From NCBI RefSeq assembly GCF_009746585.1, contig NZ_WRPO01000014.1, positions 35,558 through 99,557 on the forward strand: a stretch of DNA of 64,000 nt, read 5' to 3'. The position numbers were made by a program, and so were the translations under genes. The stretch comes from Novosphingobium aquimarinum. Lineage in GTDB: Bacteria; Pseudomonadota; Alphaproteobacteria; Sphingomonadales; Sphingomonadaceae. Shown here in pieces: positions 17,130-25,959 of this stretch. Below the pieces are notes generated by a model, which did no database searches, was not told the origin of the DNA, and was given only the letters and a program-made list of their open reading frames with translations. The stretch's first letter is position 1; each line of letters begins with the position of its first letter.

Positions 17130-17756
17130 TCAGGCCTGCGCTTCGCTTTCTTCGTCGCTTTCTTCCTCGGCAGCTTCTTCCGCCTGGATCGCGGAGAGGT
17201 CGCCGGGTTCCGCGCGCGGATCGTAGGCTTCGGTGAAGCCGACCGGAGCGGCTTCTTCCTCGAACATCGCGGCAAGGACGTCGACGCCCTGGGCCTGCTG
17301 CTCGGCCTCGTCCGACGAGCGGGCGACGTTCGCCTTCACCGTGACGTGGACTTCGGGGTGCAGCGCGATGGTCACGTCGAACAGACCGATCGTCTTGATC
17401 GGATTGCCCATGATGACCTGCTTCTTGTCGACCTTGTGACCCTGCTCTTCAAGGCCGGCGACGATGTCGCGCACGTTGACCGAACCGTAGAGCTGGCCCG
17501 AGTTCGAAGACGCGCGGATCAGAACGATCTCGGCGCCTGCGACCTTCTCGCCCTGCTTTTCGGCATCGGTGCGCTTCTCGGCGTTTTCCGCCTCGAGCCG
17601 CTCGCGATTGGCCTCGAAGACCTTCTTGTTCGCCTCGTTGGCGCGAAGGGCCTTCTTGTTGGGGAGCAGGAAATTGCGCGCGAAGCCGTCCTTGACGGAA
17701 ACGACGTCGCCGATGGCGCCGAGCTTCTCGATGCGCTCCAGGAGGATGATATCCAT
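17130..17756 (-). CDS. rplI: 50S ribosomal protein L9 with acidic C-terminal tail
   Basis: 208 aa against about 150 in most bacteria. The N-terminal domain (MDIILLERIEKLGAIGDVVS, KDGFARNFLLPNKKA) and C-terminal domain (QLYGSVNVRDI..., DVTIALHPEVHVTVKANV) are standard. The added tail (EEEAAPVGFTEAYDPRAEPG, then EEAAEEESDEESEAQA) is strongly acidic. GGAGGAAAACC lies upstream of the ATG. It is the last gene of the minus-strand rpsF-rpsR-rplI operon. Confidence 0.97.
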   Translation of the reverse strand: MDIILLERIEKLGAIGDVVSVKDGFARNFLLPNKKALRANEANKKVFEANRERLEAENAEKRTDAEKQGEKVAGAEIVLIRASSNSGQLYGSVNVRDIVAGLEEQGHKVDKKQVIMGNPIKTIGLFDVTIALHPEVHVTVKANVARSSDEAEQQAQGVDVLAAMFEEEAAPVGFTEAYDPRAEPGDLSAIQAEEAAEEESDEESEAQA

Positions 17757-17769
17757 GAGGTTTTCCTCC

Positions 17770-17994
17770 TTACTTGACGATGTAGGGCAGCAGGCCGATG
17801 TGCCGGGCGCGCTTGATCGCCTGGCTCAGCTCACGCTGCTTCTTGCCCGAAACCGCGGTGATGCGGCTGGGAACGATCTTGCCACGCTCGGACATGAAGC
17901 CCTGCAGCAGGCGGACGTCCTTGTAGTCGATCGTGGGCGCATTCTTGCCCGAGAACGGGCAGGACTTGCGGCGGCGGAAAAAGGGGCGTGCCAT
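17770..17994 (-). CDS. rpsR: 30S ribosomal protein S18
   Basis: 74 aa, full length: [20 protein letters not shown] and [19 protein letters not shown], ending [11 protein letters not shown]. It binds S6 on the 30S platform. It sits three bases after rpsF and 13 before rplI, with no ssb or priB between, as usual in alphaproteobacteria. Confidence 0.98.
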   Translation of the reverse strand: MARPFFRRRKSCPFSGKNAPTIDYKDVRLLQGFMSERGKIVPSRITAVSGKKQRELSQAIKRARHIGLLPYIVK

Positions 17995-17997
17995 CTA

Positions 17998-18360
17998 TCA
18001 GTTCCCTTCGCGTTCGCGGCGACGGCGCTGGTCGCGGTCGGTCTTGCGCATCATCACTGAGGGGCCGGCCTCGTGCTCGTCGACGCGGATCGTCATCCAG
18101 CGGATCACGTCCTCGTTGATCGCGGTCTGGCGCTCGAGTTCGAGGATGGTGTCGCCGGGCGCTTCGATGTTGAGCATCACGAAGTGCGCCTTGCGGTTGC
18201 GCTTGATCTTGTAGGCGAGATTCTTGAGGCCCCAGGTCTCGGTCTTGTGGACCTTGCCCTGGTTGTTCTCGACGATCTCGGTGGCAGTGGCGGCCAGTGT
18301 ATCGACTTGCGACTGGCTCAGATCCTGGCGTGCCAGGAAGACGTGCTCATAAAGCGGCAC
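17998..18360 (-). CDS. rpsF: 30S ribosomal protein S6
   Basis: 120 aa. [40 protein letters not shown] and [20 protein letters not shown] are S6 signatures. The last 15 residues are basic ([12 protein letters not shown]). First gene of the rpsF-rpsR-rplI operon. Upstream, 18361-18637 holds the divergent promoters for this operon and the M1 aminopeptidase; I see no gene there. Confidence 0.97.
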   Translation of the reverse strand: MPLYEHVFLARQDLSQSQVDTLAATATEIVENNQGKVHKTETWGLKNLAYKIKRNRKAHFVMLNIEAPGDTILELERQTAINEDVIRWMTIRVDEHEAGPSVMMRKTDRDQRRRREREGN

Positions 18361-18637
18361 GGCGTCATCCTTTTCTCTTCAACCGATCGCTGGCTTGTCC
18401 GCACGATTGCGGGGCCCCTCCGGCTTTCTTCGGCTCCACCCGAAGGGCGGAAGCGGGGCGCATAGCCGATTGCGCGCGAAATGCAAGCGTTGGCGGCGTT
18501 CACCTCGCGATCAGATGGCTTTGGATAGCGTGGAACGTTCATCGAGAGTTGTCGGTTGTTCGACCGGACAGTCTTGATCCGATAGCATCGCGTAATATTC
18601 GTTGCTACATTGGCACCATACTATCTTCGGGAGACAC

Positions 18638-21289
18638 ATGAAGCACCTTCTCGCATCGGTTGCGGCCGTATCGATCCTGGCATGCGGCGCGCAGAGCGCG
18701 CATGCCGCTCCTTCCACTACCAACGGTGCCACGGCTGAAACCGTGACCACGCAGCTCCCGCGCAATGTGCGGCCATCGCACTATGACATCACGATCCGGC
18801 CGGATCCGGCGTCCATGACTTTCAGTGGTTCGGTGGCGATCGATGTCGACATCGTCGAGGCGACTGACCGGATCGTGCTGCACGCCGCCGATCTTTCCTT
18901 CCAGACCGCAACGCTGACGGCGCAAGGATCGCCGGCCGCCGACACCGCGACCGTTTCGCTCGACGAGGCGGCGCAGACCGCGACGTTCGCTTTTGGCAAG
19001 CCGTTGGCGCCGGGCAAGTACCGCCTGGCCATGACTTATACCGGAACGATCAACACGCAGGCGAACGGTCTGTTCGCGCTGGAGTACAAGGCCGAGGATG
19101 GCAGCGACAAGAAGGCGCTCTACACCCAGTTCGAAGCGCCCGACGCGCGGCGGATGATCCCCTCGTTCGACGAGCCGTTCTACAAGGCGACCTTCACCAT
19201 GCACGCCATCGTCCCCAAGGACGAAATGGCGGTCAGCAACATGCCGGTGGCCAAGTCGGAACCGATGGCCGATGGCCTCAAGAAGGTGACCTTCGGCGTT
19301 TCGCCGGTGATGTCGACGTATCTGTTGTTCTTCGGCCTGGGCGATTTCGAACGCGCGACGCAGCAGGTCGCGGGGACCGAAGTCGGCGTGATCGCCAAGC
19401 GCGGCGTTATCGATCAAGCGCAGTACGCGCTGAGTGAGTCGGCCAAGATCCTGCCCTGGTACAACGAGTATTTCGGCACGAACTATCCGCTGCCCAAGCT
19501 CGACAACATCGCCGCGCCCGGACAGAGCCAGTTTTTCGGCGCGATGGAGAACTGGGGCGCGATCTTCACGTTCGAATATGCGCTGCTGCTCGATCCGCAG
19601 CTCGATTCGCCCGCCAGCCGCCAGCGCATCTACACCGTGCTCGCGCACGAGATGGCGCACCAGTGGTTCGGCGATCTCGTGACGATGTCCTGGTGGGACG
19701 ACTTGTGGCTCAACGAAGGCTTTGCGTCGTGGATGGAAACGCGTGCGACCGAGCACTTCCACCCCGAGTGGAAGCCCGAACTGGGCGCCGTCAGCACGCG
19801 TAATGCGGCCATGAACCAGGACGCGCTGGCCACCACCCACCCGGTCATCCAGGCGCGCAAGACCGTCGAGGAAGCCAGCCAGGCCTTCGACGGGATCACG
19901 TATTCGAAGGGCGAGTCCGTCATCCGCATGCTCGAGGCCTACACCGGCCGCGACCAGTGGCGCGAGGGCGTGCGCGCTTACATGAAGCGCTACGAATACG
20001 CGAACACCGTCACCGACGACTTGTGGCGCGAGATGGAGAAGGCTTCGGGCAAGCCGATCATCCAGATCGCCAACGATTTCACTCGTCAGCCTGGCATTCC
20101 GCTCGTCAACGCCAGCGCCACTTGCAAGGGCGGCAAGTCCGTCCTCAGCCTGACGCAGGGCGAATTCACGCGCGATCGTCCGGACAAGCAGCCGCTTTCC
20201 TGGCACGTGCCGGTCGTGGCTGCGTCGTTGGGCGGCGCGCCTGCGGAAACGCTGTTCGAAGGCAGCGGCAGCCTGGATGTGGCCGGTTGCGGGCCGGTGA
20301 TCGTCAATTCGGGGCAGAGCGGCTACTACCGGGTGGCCTACGCCCCCGATATGTTCGCGGCGATTTCCAAGAACTTCGCCAAGATCGCTCCGGTCGACCA
20401 GCTCGGCCTGATCTCCGACACGGGCGCCCTCGGGCTTGCCGGGATCAAGCCGATGGCGGACCTGATGGCGCTGGTGCAGGCGACCCCCGCCAACGCCGAG
20501 CCGGACGTGATCGAAGCTGCGGCCAATTACATGTCGTCGCTCTATTCCTACGCCGACGGGATGCCGCAGCTGCAGCAGCGGCTGACCAAGTTCGTCGGCC
20601 GCAAGTTTGGGCCGGTGCTCGACAGGCTGGGATGGACGCCCAAGGCGGGCGAGCCCGAAACCGAAGCGTCGCTGCGCGCCTCGTTGATCACGCTGCTGGG
20701 TGACGTCGGCGAGCCCAAGGTGGTCAAGGAAGCGCAGCGCCGCTTTGCCGCCGCGCCGAACGATCCTGCCGCCGTCGATCCTTCGCTGCGCAGCGCGATC
20801 CTCTCGGTCGTGGCCCAGCACGCGGACGCGGCGACCTGGGACAAGCTGCATGAGATGGCGCGCGCCGAGGAGTCGACGCAGCTGCGCAGCCTGATCTACT
20901 CGCGCCTGGGGACGGCCGACGATCCGGCGCTGGCGCAAAAGGCGCTCGACCTGGCGATGACCGATGAGCCGGGCGAGACGGTCAGTCCCAGCATCCTGCG
21001 CTACGCCGCGTTCAAGCATCCCGACATGGCCTACGATTATGCCATGGCGCACAAGGAGGATGTGCTGAAGCGGGTCGATCTGTCGGCAGCGAGCCGGTAT
21101 CTGCCCGGCCTTGGCGCGGGCAGCTACGATCCGGCGATGATCGGGAAGCTGGAAACCTATGCAGCGACCTTGAGCGAAGATGCGCGCAAGCCCAGCGAGG
21201 AAGCGATCGCGCTCATCCGTTACCGCATGAGTGTGCGCGATAACCGCATCCCGGGCGTCGATGCCTGGCTGAAGCAGGCCGGCTACTAA
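18638..21289 (+). CDS. Secreted M1-family aminopeptidase
   Basis: 883 aa with signal peptide MKHLLASVAAVSILACGAQS...AHA. The substrate-binding motif GAMENWG (about residue 301) and zinc site HEMAHQWFGD (HExxH, about 337), with NEGFASWMET supplying the third ligand, define M1. The long C-terminal helical domain is ERAP1_C-like. It cleaves N-terminal residues from peptides in the periplasm. GGGAG lies five bases before ATG 18638; a longer frame from 18602 lacks a ribosome site. Confidence 0.94.
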   Translation: MKHLLASVAAVSILACGAQSAHAAPSTTNGATAETVTTQLPRNVRPSHYDITIRPDPASMTFSGSVAIDVDIVEATDRIVLHAADLSFQTATLTAQGSPAADTATVSLDEAAQTATFAFGKPLAPGKYRLAMTYTGTINTQANGLFALEYKAEDGSDKKALYTQFEAPDARRMIPSFDEPFYKATFTMHAIVPKDEMAVSNMPVAKSEPMADGLKKVTFGVSPVMSTYLLFFGLGDFERATQQVAGTEVGVIAKRGVIDQAQYALSESAKILPWYNEYFGTNYPLPKLDNIAAPGQSQFFGAMENWGAIFTFEYALLLDPQLDSPASRQRIYTVLAHEMAHQWFGDLVTMSWWDDLWLNEGFASWMETRATEHFHPEWKPELGAVSTRNAAMNQDALATTHPVIQARKTVEEASQAFDGITYSKGESVIRMLEAYTGRDQWREGVRAYMKRYEYANTVTDDLWREMEKASGKPIIQIANDFTRQPGIPLVNASATCKGGKSVLSLTQGEFTRDRPDKQPLSWHVPVVAASLGGAPAETLFEGSGSLDVAGCGPVIVNSGQSGYYRVAYAPDMFAAISKNFAKIAPVDQLGLISDTGALGLAGIKPMADLMALVQATPANAEPDVIEAAANYMSSLYSYADGMPQLQQRLTKFVGRKFGPVLDRLGWTPKAGEPETEASLRASLITLLGDVGEPKVVKEAQRRFAAAPNDPAAVDPSLRSAILSVVAQHADAATWDKLHEMARAEESTQLRSLIYSRLGTADDPALAQKALDLAMTDEPGETVSPSILRYAAFKHPDMAYDYAMAHKEDVLKRVDLSAASRYLPGLGAGSYDPAMIGKLETYAATLSEDARKPSEEAIALIRYRMSVRDNRIPGVDAWLKQAGY

Positions 21290-21370
21290 GTCCGGCGCGA
21301 CTGCTCTGCGGCTGCCATCGGTTCCGTCCTTGCGATGTCGGAGCTGATGGGGCGCATGGGCCTGTCCCCA

Positions 21371-21409
21371 AAACGAGAAACCCCGTGGCCGCTTGCGCGA
21401 CCACGGGGT
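21371..21409 (-). terminator. Probable intrinsic terminator of the flagellin gene
   Basis: On the minus strand ACCCCGTGG (21401-21409) pairs with CCACGGGGT (21380-21388) over a 12-base loop, followed by TTCTCGTTTT. It is 25 bases past the flagellin stop. The T-run is interrupted, so strength is uncertain. Confidence 0.75.
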
Positions 21410-21433
21410 CCGTCGGGTCGTTGACCTCTGTGA

Positions 21434-22258
21434 TCAGCGCAGGAGCTGCATCACCTGTTCGGTGGCCTGGTTGGCCTGAGCGATCATCGCGGTCGAAGCC
21501 TGCGAGAGGATCTGCGACTTGGCCATCGCGGTCGTTTCCACCGAGTAATCGGCATCTTCGATCCGCGAACGCGAGTCGGAAAGGTTGGCGACGTTGCTGG
21601 TCAGGTTGTTGACCGCCGATTCGAGGCGGTTCTGACCGGCACCCAGCGCGGCGCGGGTGGCGTTGACGTCGGTCAGCGCGAGATCGATGTTGTCGATCGT
21701 CGTCGAAGCCTTGGCCGTGTCGGTAACGTCGAGCGCGGTGGCCGAGATGTTCGTGCCGTCGATCGCGGTCGAGGTCAGCGTGACGGTCTCACCCGAGTTC
21801 GAACCGGTCTGGATGTCGAAGCTGACGTCCGTGCCGGCCGTGGTCGAGAAGAGCGCGTTGCCGTTGAACTTGGTGGTCGTCAGCACGTCGGCGACCTGCT
21901 CGGTCAGCGCGGTGACTTCAGCCTGCATCGCGTCACGGTCGGACGACTGATAAGTGCCCGAAGCCGACTGCACGGCCAGCTCGCGAACGCGCTGCAGCAT
22001 GTTGGTGATTTCCGAAAGCGCGCCTTCCGCCGTCTGAGCGAGGCTGATGCCGTCGTTGGCGTTGCGGATGCCCTGGCTCATGCCCTTGACCTGCGCGGTC
22101 ATCGACGTGGTGATGGCGAGGCCCGCGGCGTCGTCCTTGGCCGAGTTGATGCGTTTGCCGGTGGACAGACGCTCCATCGAGACGCCGAGCTGCTTGTTCG
22201 CCGAGATCGAGGCATTGGTAGCGCGGATGGCGCTGATGTTCGTGTTGATGACTGCCAT
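21434..22258 (-). CDS. Flagellin
   Basis: 274 aa, the short form with only the conserved D0/D1 coiled-coil domains, typical of Alphaproteobacteria. The N-terminus AVINTNISAIRATNASISAN, LSTGKRINSAKDDAAGLAI and the C-terminus RIEDADYSVETTAMAKSQIL are flagellin signatures. The variable middle (about 130-200) is short. GGGGAA precedes the ATG. No other flagellar, flaF or flbT gene lies nearby, so it stands apart from its regulon. No clear sigma-28 or sigma-54 promoter was recognised in the 190 bases upstream. Confidence 0.95.
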   Translation of the reverse strand: MAVINTNISAIRATNASISANKQLGVSMERLSTGKRINSAKDDAAGLAITTSMTAQVKGMSQGIRNANDGISLAQTAEGALSEITNMLQRVRELAVQSASGTYQSSDRDAMQAEVTALTEQVADVLTTTKFNGNALFSTTAGTDVSFDIQTGSNSGETVTLTSTAIDGTNISATALDVTDTAKASTTIDNIDLALTDVNATRAALGAGQNRLESAVNNLTSNVANLSDSRSRIEDADYSVETTAMAKSQILSQASTAMIAQANQATEQVMQLLR

Positions 22259-22447
22259 TGTAATTCCCCATTCAATTGACCCGACTGCGTCGATCCAACG
22301 GCGCGGTCTGATCCCCAGAACGGTCGATGCCTCCGGAAATTTAAGTGGAGGCTATTCCGGCGCGGTGAGATCGGCCTTGATTGGCCCGGCGAATGAACGC
22401 ATGCAAGCGGATCGCTGGCCAGTCTGACCAAAGGAGTACCCTGCAAC

Positions 22448-23395
22448 ATGCCTACCGGTCTCGTCGCCCTTCTGGACGACGTCTCCGTCATCGCCAGGGC
22501 CGCAGCGGCCTCGATCGACGATGTAGGCGCAGGCGTGGCCAAGGCGGGGAGCAAGGCCGCGGGCGTGGTGATCGACGACGCCGCGGTCACGCCGTCCTAC
22601 GTCACCAATTTCACGCCCGATCGCGAACTGCCGATCATCTGGAAGATCGCCAAGGGCAGTCTGTTCAACAAGCTGGTCGTCCTGCTGCCGATCGCGCTGT
22701 TGCTGAGCCAGTTCCTGCCCTTCGCGATCACCATCCTGCTGATGCTGGGCGGGCTCTACTTGTCGTTCGAGGGCGCGGAAAAGGTCATCGAGAAGTTCAG
22801 CGGAGTGAAGCACGGCGACACTTTGGAAGACGAGATCGTCGATCCGGTCGCTTTCGAGAAACAGCGTGTTTCCGGCGCGATTCGTACCGATCTGATCCTC
22901 TCGGCCGAGATCATGGCGATCGCGCTGGCCGAAGTTTCGGACGAAAGTCTGATCGCGCGCGCCATCATTCTCGCGCTGGTCGGGGTGGTGATCACGGCCG
23001 TGGTCTATGGTGCGGTCGCGCTGATCGTGAAGATGGACGATATCGGCCTCAGCCTCGCCAAGCGGCCGAGCGAAGCGGCGCAGCGCACGGGCAAGGCGCT
23101 GGTGCGGGCAATGCCGATCGTGCTCAAGGTGCTCTCGAGCGTCGGCACGCTGGCGATGCTGTGGGTCGGCGGCGGCATCCTGCTGCACGGTAGCGAAGAA
23201 CTGGGCTTCGCCGCGCCCGCGCATCTCGCGCACGATCTCCAGCACGCCGTCGCGCATGCGACCGGTGCACTGGGCGGGGCGCTGGGCTGGCTGACCTATG
23301 CTATCGCGTCGGGCGTCGTTGGCCTGATCGTCGGCGCTATCGTGGCCATGATCGTGCATGTCGTGATGATGTCACGCGGCCATTCCGCGCATTGA
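22448..23395 (+). CDS. DUF808 family inner-membrane protein (YedI-like)
   Basis: 315 aa. It begins MPTGLVALLDDVSVIARAAA, the highly conserved start of DUF808 proteins, followed by five to six membrane helices (LVVLLPIALLLSQFLPFAIT and others). VTPSYVTNFTPDRELPIIWK and GGLYLSFEGAEKVIEKF are also family-typical. AGGAG lies 11 bases upstream. No biochemical function is known for the family. Confidence 0.88.
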   Translation: MPTGLVALLDDVSVIARAAAASIDDVGAGVAKAGSKAAGVVIDDAAVTPSYVTNFTPDRELPIIWKIAKGSLFNKLVVLLPIALLLSQFLPFAITILLMLGGLYLSFEGAEKVIEKFSGVKHGDTLEDEIVDPVAFEKQRVSGAIRTDLILSAEIMAIALAEVSDESLIARAIILALVGVVITAVVYGAVALIVKMDDIGLSLAKRPSEAAQRTGKALVRAMPIVLKVLSSVGTLAMLWVGGGILLHGSEELGFAAPAHLAHDLQHAVAHATGALGGALGWLTYAIASGVVGLIVGAIVAMIVHVVMMSRGHSAH

Positions 23396-23448
23396 CGTTT
23401 TGCGGCGGAACCGATCCGGCCGAAATTTGGGACTGAACGCGAAGTCCG

Positions 23449-24894
23449 TCAGGGCAAAGCGGCGAGGACCTCGCGCGCGAATGCCGTAAGCGTGTCGTCG
23501 CGCGCGCCCATCACCACGACCCGGTCCCCCGACTTGGCGATCTCGACGATCCGACGTCCGCATTCGCCGCGATCGGCGATGTATTCGGCGCGGCCGCCGG
23601 CTTCACGGATCAGGGCGACGATGCGCTCGCTGCCTTGCGAGCGGTCGACGGTGCCGCCGAAATAGACCGGATCGCACAGGATCGTCACATCGTCCGGCCC
23701 CAATTCGCGGGCGAATGTCTCCGCCAGTTCCGCGCCCATCTGCCGCAAGGGGCCGTAGCCGTGAGGCTGGAAGAAGGCGATGACCCGGCCCGGCTCCGCC
23801 TTCAGCGTGCGCAGCGTCGCGGCGCATTTCTCGGGATTGTGCCCGAAATCGTCGATGACGGGGATGCCCGAAGGGCTGGTGCCGACGACGTCGAAGCGGC
23901 GCGCGAGGCCGGCAAAATCCGCCAGCGCTGCCACCGCATCCGCCACCGGCACGCCTGCCGCCGCACATCCGGCAATCGCGGCGAGCGCGTTGGCAAGGTT
24001 GTGCCGGCCCGGCATGCCGAGCTCCAGCGCGTGCTCGCTACCGTCGCGGCGGTCGATCACGGTCGCGGACTGGCCGAGCGCGCGCGAAGCAATGCTTTCC
24101 AGAACGACCGAAATCGCCGCTTCGGTGCTATCGATGCCGAAGGTGAGCGCTTTCGCACTGCGCCCCGCCAGAGCGGCGGCCTCGGCATCGTCCGCATTGA
24201 TCGCAGCGCGCTTCGCCACACCGAGGAAATCGCCGAAGAGCTGGCGCAGCTCTTCCATCGACTTGTGATCGAGACTGACGTTGAGCAGCACGGCCACTTC
24301 GGGACGGTAAAGCGCGATCGATCCGTCGCTTTCATCGACTTCCGAAACGAAGTCATCGCCCTTACCGACGCGGGCACTGGCGAACGGCGCATCGTCCGAG
24401 ACGAAGTTCTTCATCACCGCGCCGTTCATGATCGTGGGATCGCGCCCCGCGTGCGTCAGGATCCACCCGATCATGCCGGTCACGGTCGACTTGCCGCTGG
24501 TGCCGCCCACCGCGATCCCGCGCGGGGCGGCGTTGAACAGCGCGGCCAGCAGTTCCGCCCGGCTCATCCGGCGGCAGCCGAGTTCGCGTGCGCGCACCAT
24601 TTCGGGCACGGTATCCTCGACCGCGGCCGAAGCCACGAGCACTTGCGCGGCATCGGTGACGCCGCTGCCATCCTGCGGGAACAGCGTGAAGCCCTCGCTC
24701 TCGAGCCAGGCGAATTTCGCCGCGCTGCGGCCCTGGTCGCGGCTGCGGTCCGAACCGGCGATGCGCGCGCCGAGCCCTTTGAGAATCAGCGCCAGCGGCA
24801 GCATGCCCGAACCGCCGATGCCGCAGAAGAACCACGGCTGCGCGGCAAGATCGGCAGTCGCAGAGGTGGCGGAAAGGTCTGTCTCCATGAGCAT
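23449..24894 (-). CDS. Mur ligase family protein (MurC/Mpl-like)
   Basis: 481 aa with the three Mur-ligase domains: N-terminal nucleotide-sugar domain (WFFCGIGGSGMLPLALILKG), central ATP domain and C-terminal domain (IDDFGHNPEKCAATL). The P-loop reads GGTSGKST (130-137) where MurC and Mpl normally have GTHGKTTT, so the His after Thr is replaced by Ser. The ligand Glu/His region (DESDGSIALY, LNVSLDHKSM) is present. Similarity fits Mpl, which re-attaches recycled tripeptide to UDP-MurNAc, or a divergent MurC paralogue. It is divergent from an LD-carboxypeptidase gene 53 bases away, which favours peptidoglycan recycling. Two ATGs (24894, 24888) are possible. Confidence 0.8.
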   Translation of the reverse strand: MLMETDLSATSATADLAAQPWFFCGIGGSGMLPLALILKGLGARIAGSDRSRDQGRSAAKFAWLESEGFTLFPQDGSGVTDAAQVLVASAAVEDTVPEMVRARELGCRRMSRAELLAALFNAAPRGIAVGGTSGKSTVTGMIGWILTHAGRDPTIMNGAVMKNFVSDDAPFASARVGKGDDFVSEVDESDGSIALYRPEVAVLLNVSLDHKSMEELRQLFGDFLGVAKRAAINADDAEAAALAGRSAKALTFGIDSTEAAISVVLESIASRALGQSATVIDRRDGSEHALELGMPGRHNLANALAAIAGCAAAGVPVADAVAALADFAGLARRFDVVGTSPSGIPVIDDFGHNPEKCAATLRTLKAEPGRVIAFFQPHGYGPLRQMGAELAETFARELGPDDVTILCDPVYFGGTVDRSQGSERIVALIREAGGRAEYIADRGECGRRIVEIAKSGDRVVVMGARDDTLTAFAREVLAALP

Positions 24895-24947
24895 GAGCGG
24901 TATGCGCGCTTGCGCCGCGTGACAACCTCGATAGGACGTGTGGGGCC

Positions 24948-25751
24948 ATGATCCGCATTGCCGTTTGCGCCCCCTCCGCCCCGATTACCCGCCAGGATGC
25001 GGAGCGCGTCGTCGCGCTGGCCGCGCGCGACTATCCACAGATCGAGCTGCATGTGCATCCGCAATGCTTCGCCTCGGAAGGCCATTTTGCCGGCAGCGAC
25101 GAGCTGCGGCTCGCGGCCCTGCTCGAATGCGCCAACGATCCGGCCTTCGATGCCGTCTGGTTCGCGCGCGGCGGCTACGGCGCCGGGCGCATTGCCGAAG
25201 AGGCGATCACGCGCATGGACAAATGTGCGGACGCGAAGATGTGGCTGGGCTTTTCGGATGCGGGCTACCTACTGGGCGGGCTCTACCGGGCGCGGATCGG
25301 GCGGCCGGTCCATGCGCCGATGCTCGCTTGCGTGCGCAGGGAAGGGGGCGAGGATGCGGTTCGCCGCGTGTTCGATTTCCTGAGCGGCGACGAGGCAGGC
25401 GTCGAACCGTCGGACGACGGCCATCCGCGCGTGGCTTTCAACCTGATGACGCTGGCGATGCTGTGCGGCACGCCCTTGATGCCCGGTCTTGCTCGTCATG
25501 TGGTGATGGTCGAGGAGGTGTCCGAACATCTCTATGCGGTCGACCGCTTGTTCTTTCACCTTTCCGCGCATCTTGGCGGCGTGGCCGGGCTGCGGCTCGG
25601 GCGGGTGTCCGATGTCCCGGACAACGACCGCAAGTTCGGCGCGAATGCCGAGGAGATCGCGCGTTACTGGTGCGAACGCCACGCCATCGCGTTTCTCGGG
25701 GCTGCGGATATCGGCCACGATTCCGCCAATACGCTAGTGCCTTTCGGCTGA
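24948..25751 (+). CDS. S66-family LD-carboxypeptidase-like protein
   Basis: 267 aa. The nucleophile Ser lies in WLGFSDAGYL, the Glu in VMVEEVSEHLYAVDRLFFHL, and the His in IGHDSANTLVPFG, the Ser-Glu-His triad of LdcA. WFARGGYGAGRI is also a family motif. Cytoplasmic LdcA trims recycled tetrapeptides to tripeptides, giving the substrate for Mpl, which fits the divergent Mur-ligase partner. The protein is shorter than E. coli LdcA (304 aa). Activity is inferred. Confidence 0.87.
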   Translation: MIRIAVCAPSAPITRQDAERVVALAARDYPQIELHVHPQCFASEGHFAGSDELRLAALLECANDPAFDAVWFARGGYGAGRIAEEAITRMDKCADAKMWLGFSDAGYLLGGLYRARIGRPVHAPMLACVRREGGEDAVRRVFDFLSGDEAGVEPSDDGHPRVAFNLMTLAMLCGTPLMPGLARHVVMVEEVSEHLYAVDRLFFHLSAHLGGVAGLRLGRVSDVPDNDRKFGANAEEIARYWCERHAIAFLGAADIGHDSANTLVPFG

Positions 25752-25860
25752 TCCGATCGCCATCGTTCTGCGCGACCTGAACATCGGGGGAGGATGCGGC
25801 GATGCTCCACTTCTCACAGGGGATTACGCGCGACATTGCGATGGGATGATGCGCGTTGGC

Positions 25861-25913
25861 GCGCCGAGGGGTCTTGCCCTTGGCGCGGCGGGTCAATAAA
25901 CCCCGCCGCCTTT
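25861..25913. other. Two adjacent hairpins in the ldcA-like/fabD gap
   Basis: Hairpin 1: GCGCCGAGGG (25861-25870) pairs with CCCTTGGCGC (25877-25886), all ten positions with one G-U, loop GTCTTG. Hairpin 2: GCGGCGGGT (25885-25893) pairs with CCCCGCCGC (25901-25909) with one imperfect end pair, followed by TTT. They share two bases. Hairpin 2 may end the upstream transcript; a leader role for fabD is possible but unsupported. Confidence 0.55.
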
Positions 25914-25959
25914 ACCCCCTAGAGATCGGCATGGGGCGGCAATAAGGAAGATCAAGGCC

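Noticed and set aside
18605..21052. 815-codon minus-strand open frame
   Set aside because: It lies entirely antisense to the M1 aminopeptidase, is rich in Arg/His/Gly and has no domain pattern.
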